Shown: piece by piece, positions 58,431 to 64,000 of the stretch
Position numbering within the stretch: position 1 is the first letter of the stretch
How the letters are laid out: each line of letters starts with the position of its first letter
DNA from: Micromonospora sediminicola
GTDB taxonomy: Bacteria; Actinomycetota; Actinomycetes; Mycobacteriales; Micromonosporaceae
Length of the DNA stretch: 64,000 nucleotides
Assembly (NCBI RefSeq): GCF_900089585.1
Contig: NZ_FLRH01000003.1
Span: 3,672,501-3,736,500 of the forward strand
Reading direction: 5' to 3'
Made by a program: the position numbers and the translations under genes
Notes under the pieces: model-generated
What the model was told of the DNA's origin: nothing
Databases searched by the model: none
What the model saw: only the letters and a program-made list of their open reading frames with translations

Positions 58431-58667
58431 TCAGCGGGCCGCGTCGGGGTGGGTCGGCATCGAGGAGCCGCCGGAACTGCTGCCGGAGGCCCCGCCGGCC
58501 ATCCCGGACCCGTCGTCCTCGGTCACCTCGTCCGGCGGCGGCGCGTCCGGTGCGGGGGCCGGCACGTCCGTGTCCGCCGCCACCTGGACCAGGGGGACCT
58601 GCCCCGCCTCGTCCTCGGCGTGCGCCGGGTCGACCGGTTCCTCGCCGTCGCGTGCCCGATATCCCAC
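58431..58667 (-). CDS. Small disordered protein, function unknown
   Basis: A 78-residue protein from GTG 58667, with GGGAGG 7 nt upstream. It starts VGYRARDGEEPVDPAHAEDE and ends in a Gly/Ser-rich stretch (GMAGGASGSSSGGSSMPTHP). No domain recognised. It lies upstream of the small acidic gene and may be co-transcribed with it. A G-rich tract on this strand precedes it. Confidence 0.55.
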   Translation of the reverse strand: MGYRARDGEEPVDPAHAEDEAGQVPLVQVAADTDVPAPAPDAPPPDEVTEDDGSGMAGGASGSSSGGSSMPTHPDAAR

Positions 58668-58696
58668 CGGTCCGCCTCCCGTCGGTCGAGCGCCGT

Positions 58697-58751
58697 CCCC
58701 GCCGCCTACCCGCCCCCACCCCAGAAAAACCCACCCCCGCGCCCCCGCCCC
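58697..58751 (-). other. Potential G-quadruplex tract upstream of the 78-residue protein gene
   Basis: On the minus strand there are at least six runs of 3-5 G separated by 1-8 bases, ending about 30 bp before GTG 58667. Confidence 0.5.
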
Positions 58752-58921
58752 AGTCCTCCCGCCCTCGCCCTCCCGACCCGCCGCCCCTTCCCGCAGCACG
58801 GGACCAGCGCCCCGAATTCCGGAACACCCAGGAGATCGTGGTACGCAGGCGCCCCTATGAGGGCCGCCCCGTACCAAGATCTCGGACCAGGCCGTCGGGG
58901 CGCACGACCGTCCCGCCCGCG

Positions 58922-58979
58922 TTGATCAAGGAGTTTCCGTCATGGATCGCGTGCGAACCGACGGAAACTCCTTGATCAA
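58922..58979. repeat. Long inverted repeat 2 (GATC-type)
   Basis: TTGATCAAGGAGTTTCCGTC (58922-58941) has its perfect complement at 58960-58979; the loop is 18 nt. It lies 85-142 bp beyond the 3' end of the pentapeptide gene. See repeats at 28916 and 60018. Confidence 0.8.
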
Positions 58980-59063
58980 GGCGAGTGCGAGGCTGTCGCG
59001 AGGCCGTGTGTCCGTGTCGGTGGGTGGGGTGGCGGGCCGACGGGCGGGTGGGGAGGGGTGGGG

Positions 59064-59930
59064 TCAGCGGGGTCGTCGGCGGGCTCGGGGCGGGCGCGCC
59101 GGGGTGACGGTCAGGGACCAGTGGGCGGGGCGGCGCAGGCCGGGCGGAAGGACCGTGCGGTGGTCGCCGCGCGCGGCGTCGAGCTGCGACTGGTGCGTGA
59201 ACAGGCACTCGCCCAGGTCGGCGCCGCGCAGGTCGGCCCCGCGCAGGTCCGCGCCGGTCAGGTCGGCGGCGCCGAGCCGTACGCCGCGCAGGTCCGCCCC
59301 GATCAGACAGGCGCCCCGCAGGTTCGCCCCGGTCAACGCGGCGCCGCGCAGGTCGACGCCGATCAGCGTCGCGCCCCGCCGGTCGGCCCCGGCCCGGCCG
59401 GCGCGGGCCTGCTCGCCGGCGCGCGACAACAGCCGGTTGACCGTGTTCCGGTGGGCGTCGACGTCGAGGGCGAGCAGTTCCTCCGGGGTCCCGTCGGTGA
59501 GCCGGCCGGTCTCGTCGAGCGCGGCGGTCAGGTCGTCGCGCAGCGGGCCGGGCGGGGTGAGGCGGACCGCCTCGGTCAGGTACCAGAGCAGCTCGTGCAG
59601 CGGTCGCAGCACCGCGAACGTGTCGAACATCCGCCGCGCGGTGGCCGGGTCGGTCCGCCAGTCGCGGCCGGCGAAGGTGCCCTGGGTGAGGTGCTGGCCG
59701 GCGCCGAAGCAGTCGAAGACGGTGCACCCCGGGAAGCCCCGTTGCCGCAGCTCGCCGTGGATGCCGCAGCGCGAGTCGGCGCGCAGGTTCGGGCACGGCT
59801 GCCCGGCCGGCTTGTCGACGGCGAAGTCGGCCGACGCGGCGAACGCCGGCGCGACGCAGCAGACGCCCGCGCATCGCGCGCAGTCCGCTCGCAGCTCCCG
59901 CGTTCCCGCGACCCCACCGCTCGCCACCAC
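59064..59930 (-). CDS. Pentapeptide-repeat protein with N-terminal cysteine cluster
   Basis: A 288-residue protein starting at GTG 59930, with GGAGG 7 nt upstream. Residues about 10-75 contain eight or more Cys (CARCAGVCC, PCPNLRADSRCGIHGELRQR, GCTVFDCFGAG), resembling YkgJ-type zinc/iron-binding clusters. The second half is a pentapeptide solenoid of A(D/N)LxG units (GADRRGATLIGVDLRGAALT; GANLRGACLIGADLRGVRLG). Pentapeptide solenoids can mimic DNA and bind gyrase, but many do not; function here is unknown. Confidence 0.82.
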   Translation of the reverse strand: MVASGGVAGTRELRADCARCAGVCCVAPAFAASADFAVDKPAGQPCPNLRADSRCGIHGELRQRGFPGCTVFDCFGAGQHLTQGTFAGRDWRTDPATARRMFDTFAVLRPLHELLWYLTEAVRLTPPGPLRDDLTAALDETGRLTDGTPEELLALDVDAHRNTVNRLLSRAGEQARAGRAGADRRGATLIGVDLRGAALTGANLRGACLIGADLRGVRLGAADLTGADLRGADLRGADLGECLFTHQSQLDAARGDHRTVLPPGLRRPAHWSLTVTPARPPRARRRPR

Positions 59931-59989
59931 CGCATCTCCTCCCGCACCAACGCCCCGCCCAGCTCCCGCCCATTCTCCGCCCGCCGATC

Positions 59990-60011
59990 CCACACCCCCA
60001 CCCACCCCCGC
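59990..60011 (-). other. Potential G-quadruplex upstream of the pentapeptide gene
   Basis: The minus strand reads GGGGGTGGGTGGGGGTGTGGG in outline: four G runs with 1-2-base loops, 60 bp before GTG 59930 and 7 bp from inverted repeat 3. Confidence 0.5.
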
Positions 60012-60017
60012 CGAGAG

Positions 60018-60080
60018 CGTCGATCATGAAGTTGGCGGCGACATATCGGTCACCGGATGCCGCCAACTTCATGATCGACG
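60018..60080. repeat. Long inverted repeat 3 (GATC-type)
   Basis: A perfect 22-nt inverted repeat: 60018-60039 (starting CGTCGATCATGAAGTTGG) with 60059-60080, loop 19 nt. It lies 34 bp beyond the 3' end of the subtilisin inhibitor gene. Confidence 0.8.
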
Positions 60081-60113
60081 GAGTCGGGTGGGTCCCGGGG
60101 TGGGTCGGGCGGG

Positions 60114-60524
60114 TCAGAAGGTGAAGAGGGTGGCGGTGGCGCGGCGCAGCAGGCAGGCGTTGGCGAAGGTGCGGGTGTAGGTGACCGGGCGGTCCTGCCA
60201 GAAGCCCACCGCCCGGGCGACCACCGGGGCGTACTGGGAGGTGCAGGGGTCGGCATCGACGTCGAGCGCGTCGAGGTGGCCGTCGACGCGGGCGACCAGC
60301 CGGCAGGCGGCGACCGGGTCGGGGTGCAGGCCGCCGGCGGGCCCGCAGACGAGCACGGTGGCGCGGACGTCGGTGTCACCGGCGTCGACGGTGAGCAGCA
60401 GCACCGAGGGCGTCTCCGGGCCGGGGCGCGGCGCCGCGGCGGCCGGACCGGCGGCGGTCACCGCGGCGAGGGCGCCGAGCGCGGCGGCCAGGGCCAGGGC
60501 GGCGGTACGTCGGGCGAAGGGCAT
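60114..60524 (-). CDS. Secreted subtilisin-inhibitor-like (SSI) protein
   Basis: A 136-residue exported protein from ATG 60524 behind AAGGACC. A signal peptide (ALALAAALGALAAVTAA) is cut near AAA. Cysteine and sequence patterns follow the Streptomyces SSI family: LVCGPAGGLHPDPVAACRLV, then DADPCTSQYAPVVARAVGFW and YTRTFANACLLRRATATLFTF-type end with two disulphides. The reactive-site loop corresponds to the stretch before DPCTSQ but the P1 residue cannot be fixed by eye. It would inhibit secreted serine proteases. Confidence 0.85.
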   Translation of the reverse strand: MPFARRTAALALAAALGALAAVTAAGPAAAAPRPGPETPSVLLLTVDAGDTDVRATVLVCGPAGGLHPDPVAACRLVARVDGHLDALDVDADPCTSQYAPVVARAVGFWQDRPVTYTRTFANACLLRRATATLFTF

Positions 60525-60702
60525 GGGTGGTCCTTCCGTCGGGGCCCGGGTATGGGCCGATGGGTGGCCCGGACGTCGGGTGAACCGGGCCGCCGAGAAC
60601 CCTAGGTGGACGGTGTGAACGCGAAGCGTCACGAAGTGTTACACCACCCGACCCGAGCGGCCGGTGCCTGTGACATCGGCGCGCGGGAATGCCCGATCGG
60701 CT

Positions 60703-60837
60703 GACAACCGTGTCCGCGCTCCGGCGCACCGCATTCCGAAAACGGGGAAGGGATGCCTGAACGGCTGACAACCGAATCGCGCCGTTATTGCGCCGATGCT
60801 TTCCGTAGGCCGGATCGTTGTCTATGCGCGACAACCG
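60703..60837 (+). promoter_or_regulatory. Three phased GACAACCG boxes
   Basis: GACAACCG occurs at 60703-60710, 60767-60774 and 60830-60837, spaced 64 and 63 bp (about six helical turns). The first two lie in the degenerate direct repeats preceded by CGGCT; the third is the right half of TTGTC-N7-GACAA. Confidence 0.5.
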
Positions 60838-60844
60838 GAACGGC

Positions 60845-60857
60845 CGTTACCGTAACG
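60845..60857. promoter_or_regulatory. Palindrome CGTTACCGTAACG
   Basis: A perfect 13-bp palindrome around a central C, 73 bp before the first permease gene; probable operator. Confidence 0.5.
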
Positions 60858-60930
60858 ATTCCTTTCGGTGTCGGAGTGCGCATTACCGTCGGGTGGCAGG
60901 GCGTTTTCGACCCGTCGGGAGGACTCCCCC

Positions 60931-61962
60931 ATGAGCGACCTTTCCCACCCGCCGTCCTTGACCGAACCCGGCCGTCCGGGCGCGGGGGAACCGGCGGTCG
61001 AGGCCGGGAACACGCCGCCCACCGGCCGCCGCGAATTTGTCGGTCGGTCGCCGAACCAGCTCGCCTGGCTGCGTCTCAAGCGGGACCGTACGGCCCGGGC
61101 CAGCGCCGTCACGCTGACCGTCGCCGCCCTGGTCGCACTCGGGGCGCCGCTGCTGAGCCGCCTCACCGGAATCGACCCGACCGACAAGTTCGTCGGCCGG
61201 CTCAACGATTTCGGAATGCCGATCGGTTACGCCGGTGGAATCAGCGCCGACCATTGGCTCGGGCTGGAGCCGGGCAGTGGTCGCGACATCCTGCTCCAAT
61301 TGGTCTACGGCCTGCGCACGTCGCTGTTCATCGCATTCGCCTCGGCTGCCGTGGCGTCGTGCATCGGGGTCGCGGTCGGCATCCTGGCCGGGTGGGCCCG
61401 AGGGTGGCTGGACAGCGTCGTCAACTGGCTGATCGACCTCACCCTGGCGTTCCCGTTCCTCATCTTCGCGCTCGCCGTGATTCCGATCCTGCAGGACCGC
61501 TTCTACACCGACCGGGAGGCGCCGTCGCTGGCCTTCCGGGTGGCCCTGATCGTCGCCACCTTCGGGCTGTTCAGCTGGACGTACACGGCGCGCCTGGTGC
61601 GCGGGCAGGTGATCTCCCTGCGGGAGCGGGAGTTCGTCGAGGCCGCCCGAGCGGCCGGCGCCGGCACCGGGCACATCCTGCTGCGTCAGCTGCTGCCGAA
61701 CATCTGGGCGCCGATCCTGGTCACCGTCTCGCTGATGGTGCCCCAGTTCATCGCCATCGAGGCTGCCCTGGCGTTCGTCAACATCGGCGTCACCGAACCC
61801 ACGCCCGACCTGGGCCGCATGATCTTCAACAGCATCGGCTACGTCGCGAGCGACCCCTGGTACACCCTGTTCCCCGGGTTGACGATCTTCCTGCTGGTCC
61901 TGGCGTTCAACCTGCTCGGTGACGCCCTGCGCGACTCGCTGGATCCCCGCTCCACCCGGTAG
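60931..61962 (+). CDS. Peptide/nickel-type ABC transporter permease (DppC-like)
   Basis: A 343-residue inner-membrane subunit from ATG 60931 with GGGAGGA upstream. After a 65-residue hydrophilic leader come six helices; the EAA loop is EFVEAARAAGAGTGHILLRQ and LPNIWAPILVT, where the permease meets its ATPase. The OppC/DppC family signature (LTLAFPFLIFALAVI; DPWYTLFPGLTIFLLVLAFN) is clear. It is followed by the substrate-binding lipoprotein and a DppB-like permease, an operon order with the C-type permease first. Confidence 0.9.
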   Translation: MSDLSHPPSLTEPGRPGAGEPAVEAGNTPPTGRREFVGRSPNQLAWLRLKRDRTARASAVTLTVAALVALGAPLLSRLTGIDPTDKFVGRLNDFGMPIGYAGGISADHWLGLEPGSGRDILLQLVYGLRTSLFIAFASAAVASCIGVAVGILAGWARGWLDSVVNWLIDLTLAFPFLIFALAVIPILQDRFYTDREAPSLAFRVALIVATFGLFSWTYTARLVRGQVISLREREFVEAARAAGAGTGHILLRQLLPNIWAPILVTVSLMVPQFIAIEAALAFVNIGVTEPTPDLGRMIFNSIGYVASDPWYTLFPGLTIFLLVLAFNLLGDALRDSLDPRSTR

Positions 61963-62024
61963 TCCCCACGGCCATTCACGTGCCCGGCCGGCGGGGGCCG
62001 ACCGGGCGAGGAAGGGAGCACACC

Positions 62025-63770
62025 GTGCGCGCACGAACCCGGACACTGACCGGTGTCCTCGCCGCGGCGGCACTGGTCGCCGCCGGCTGCAGCCCCACCA
62101 CCGACGACGGCGGCGGCGACGACCAGGAGACGAAGACCCAGAGCGGCTCGATCTCCTACGAGGCCGCCGACAACAAGGGCCCGGCGAAGGCCGTGGACGG
62201 GGCGACCCGGGGCGGCACGCTGACCGTCATGCAACCGGCCGACTTCGAACACCTCGACCCGGCCCGCAACTACGTCAACGTGCAGCAGGTCGCCGGCGGC
62301 CTGCTCTACCGCGCCCTCAACGGTTACAAGGAGGACGGCAGCGGCAGGCTGCTGCTCGTCGGCGACCTGGCGACCAACCCCGGCAAGGACGTCAACGGCG
62401 ACTGCAAGGTCTGGGAGTTCACCCTCCGCGACGGCGTGAAGTACGAGGACGGTTCGGCGGTGACCAGCAAGGACGTCGCCCACGGCATCGCCCGGTCGTT
62501 CGCGTCGAACCTCAACGAGGGCCCGCACTACATCCAGCAGTGGCTCTACCCGGGCGGGGTGTACAACGCCACCTACAAGGGGCCGTACGACGGGGGCAGG
62601 CCGGTGCCCGACGGCGTCGAGACGCCCGACGACCGGACCGTGCGGTTCACCTTCCCGCAGGCGCACTGCGACCTGCCGTACGCGGCCGCGCTGCCCACCA
62701 GCGCGCCGGTGCCCGCCGCGAAGGACACCCGGGCCGGCTACGATCTGCGGCCCTTCTCGTCCGGTCCGTACCAGGTGAAGTCCTACCAGCGCGACGTCGC
62801 CCTGGAGCTGGAGCGCAACCCGAACTGGGACCCGGCGACCGACCCGATCCGCAACGCCTACCCGGACGCGATCCGGATGACGTTCGGGCTCGAGCAGGCC
62901 CAGATCGCCGAGCGCCTGGTCGCCGACGGCGCGGCCGACCAGGCGGCGCTGAGCTGGTCCGACGTGCCGCCGTCCGTGCTGCCCCGGACCACCGGGGCCG
63001 GCGTCGTCGACCGGGTGGTGAAGGGCCCGACGCAGTACAACTGGGTGCTGAGCATCAACACGCAGCGGGTCACCGACCTGAGCGTACGCCGGGCGCTGAA
63101 CTACGCCGTCGACAAGGACGCGCTGCTGAAGGTGCTCGGCGGTCAGGCCGCCGGCACGCCGGCCACCACGCTGATGTCGCCGACCACCGCCGGCTTCGCC
63201 AAGTACGACCTGTTCAACGCCCCGGTCACCGGGGACAAGGCCAAGGTCACCGAGCTGCTCGCCGGCAAGCGGCCCAAGCTGGTGCTGGCGCACTCCAACC
63301 TGGAGCTGCGGACCCAGCAGGCCGAGGCGTTGCGCAAGAACCTCACCGACATGGGCTTCGACGTCGTGATGAAGCCGATCGACAACAGCAGCTACTACGA
63401 CGAGATCGGCCGCAAGGACAACCCGTACGACATCTACCTCAGCGGCTGGGGTTCCGACTGGCCGACCGGCTCGACCGTCATCCCGCCGGTCTACGACGGC
63501 CGCGAGATCGTGGCCGAGGGCAACCAGAACCTGTCGTACCTGAACCAGCCGTCGGTCAGCGCGGAGATCGACCGGGTCCGCAACCTGCCCGCCGCGGAGC
63601 AGGACGCCGGCTGGATGGCCCTCGACCGCAAGATCATGGAGGAGTACGCCCCGGTCGTGCCCTGCTACTACGACGCCACCTACGAGTTGCACGGCTCGAA
63701 GGTCGGCAACGCCTTCCTCAGTGACGCGTTCGGCATCATCTCGCTCAACGGCATCTACGTGAAGCAGTGA
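62025..63770 (+). CDS. Peptide-type ABC transporter substrate-binding lipoprotein (SBP_bac_5)
   Basis: A 581-residue lipoprotein. GTG 62025 begins a signal peptide with lipobox LVAAGC, giving a lipidated Cys at residue 22. The mature part has the family 5 layout (GGTLTVMQPADFEHLDPARN; WEFTLRDGVKYEDGSAVTSK; YDLRPFSSGPYQVKSY; RRALNYAVDKDALLKVLGGQ). It should capture oligopeptides or similar solutes outside the membrane and hand them to the flanking permeases. GAAGGGAGC precedes the start. Confidence 0.92.
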   Translation: MRARTRTLTGVLAAAALVAAGCSPTTDDGGGDDQETKTQSGSISYEAADNKGPAKAVDGATRGGTLTVMQPADFEHLDPARNYVNVQQVAGGLLYRALNGYKEDGSGRLLLVGDLATNPGKDVNGDCKVWEFTLRDGVKYEDGSAVTSKDVAHGIARSFASNLNEGPHYIQQWLYPGGVYNATYKGPYDGGRPVPDGVETPDDRTVRFTFPQAHCDLPYAAALPTSAPVPAAKDTRAGYDLRPFSSGPYQVKSYQRDVALELERNPNWDPATDPIRNAYPDAIRMTFGLEQAQIAERLVADGAADQAALSWSDVPPSVLPRTTGAGVVDRVVKGPTQYNWVLSINTQRVTDLSVRRALNYAVDKDALLKVLGGQAAGTPATTLMSPTTAGFAKYDLFNAPVTGDKAKVTELLAGKRPKLVLAHSNLELRTQQAEALRKNLTDMGFDVVMKPIDNSSYYDEIGRKDNPYDIYLSGWGSDWPTGSTVIPPVYDGREIVAEGNQNLSYLNQPSVSAEIDRVRNLPAAEQDAGWMALDRKIMEEYAPVVPCYYDATYELHGSKVGNAFLSDAFGIISLNGIYVKQ

Positions 63771-63828
63771 CCGTCGGCGGGGGCGGCCGCGCCGGCCGTC
63801 CCCGCCCCACCCGGGGGAGGTGTTTCCC

Positions 63829-64000
63829 GTGCTCCGTTTCGTCGTCCGACGGCTGCTCGTCGCCGTCTTGACCCTGGTCGTCATCAGCCTGGTCACCTTC
63901 GGTCTCTTCTTCGCGGTGCCGAGCAGCCCGGCGAAGGTGATGTGCGGCAAGAACTGCACGGCCGCGGACATCGCCCAGGTCGAGCAGCGGCTCGGCATCG
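63829..64000 (+). CDS. Peptide-type ABC transporter permease (DppB-like), 5' part
   Basis: The first 57 residues from GTG 63829, behind GGGGGAGG: a basic start and first helix (VLRFVVRRLLVAVLTLVVIS) as in OppB/DppB proteins, then an external loop with two Cys (KVMCGKNCTAADIAQVEQRL). The gene runs off the window end. Confidence 0.88.
   Translation, partial: MLRFVVRRLLVAVLTLVVISLVTFGLFFAVPSSPAKVMCGKNCTAADIAQVEQRLGI

Larger units (their letters stand above)
58668..59063. other. Gene-free stretch with G-rich tract and inverted repeat 2
   Basis: This 396-bp space holds a C-rich tract on the plus strand (58697-58751, G-rich on the minus strand) and the inverted repeat at 58922-58979. No further gene is convincing: reading frames here are short or low-complexity. 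Confidence 0.6.
60525..60930. other. Gene-free regulatory region of the peptide-transport operon
   Basis: This 406-bp stretch has no convincing gene and is less GC-rich than its surroundings. It contains a degenerate direct duplication (60685-60738 and 60750-60805), three GACAACCG boxes 63-64 bp apart, and the palindrome at 60845-60857. Confidence 0.65.

Noticed and set aside
61839..63998. Long minus-strand open frame (719 codons) opposite the transport genes
   Set aside because: Same reason: low-complexity His/Val/Arg composition, no domain, and clear plus-strand lipoprotein and permease genes.

Overview
The window is about 64 kb of very GC-rich actinobacterial chromosome, with strong G/C bias at third codon positions and many GTG starts. 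Protein content and style (NarL-type two-component pairs, mycothiol-type DinB proteins, a Streptomyces-type subtilisin inhibitor, a sortase, many TANNNT -10 boxes directly before start codons) fit Micromonosporaceae, probably Micromonospora or a close relative. That placement is inference. No rRNA, tRNA, IS element, prophage or CRISPR array was seen. About 68 ordinary protein genes are supported, plus five overlapping mini-ORFs and one leader peptide.

Layout. 0-1.1 kb: end of an ABC-F ATPase and a thioesterase. 1.1-4.7 kb: a conflict-type cassette, an EACC1-like small protein followed by a caspase-P-loop NTPase-TPR protein. 4.8-6.7 kb: two-component system 1. 6.9-16.5 kb: mostly single housekeeping or accessory genes (DUF998, DUF1905-sirtuin pair, LtrA, TetR, lipid kinase, DUF2267, dienelactone hydrolase, MDMPI-like, FUSC, RraA). 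16.6-19.8 kb: two-component system 2 and membrane proteins. 19.9-25.8 kb: DNA polymerase IV with an SOS-like box, a secreted penicillin-acylase-family enzyme with a discoidin domain, and a TAT-exported amidase. 26-28.9 kb: thioredoxin-like/DUF4395 pair and a PHP-type phosphoesterase. 29-34.8 kb: PadR regulator and membrane protein joined by tandem mini-ORFs, then a Ser/Thr kinase, a membrane protein with repeated Thr motifs and an MscS/CmpX-like protein with a TQPV tail. 34.9-38.7 kb: an MFS exporter behind a predicted translational attenuator, transketolase and a second DUF2267 protein. 38.7-45.7 kb: VOC and SRPBCC proteins, YchJ, APH-like kinase, TetR, CorA, sortase and a candidate sortase substrate. 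45.7-47.7 kb: two-component system 3, whose kinase and regulator are joined by three tandem mini-ORFs. 47.9-60.5 kb: ArsR-AHSA1 fusion, YCII plus ECF-like sigma factor, MFS, Gfo/Idh, lycopene cyclase, beta-lactamase-like hydrolase, tyrosine phosphatase, RNase HI, pentapeptide protein and subtilisin inhibitor. 60.9-64 kb: the start of a peptide/nickel-type ABC importer operon (permease, lipoprotein, second permease cut by the window end).

Most notable: (1) a roughly 60-bp repeat, present twice on opposite strands and embedded in operon junctions, in which every copy is a complete 20-21-codon ORF overlapping its neighbours by 4 nt (GTGA/ATGA), forming a relay of coupled mini-cistrons between two real genes; (2) the caspase-NTPase-TPR/EACC1 cassette, carrying a TTA codon inside a compositionally atypical TPR segment; (3) a leaderless five-codon leader peptide (MTWRC) whose downstream RNA can sequester the MFS ribosome-binding site; (4) a kinase-centred cluster in which neighbouring membrane proteins carry arrays of Thr motifs; (5) a family of long inverted repeats with 17-19-nt loops at gene 3' ends. 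The opposite-strand shadow frames of this GC-rich DNA were not annotated.
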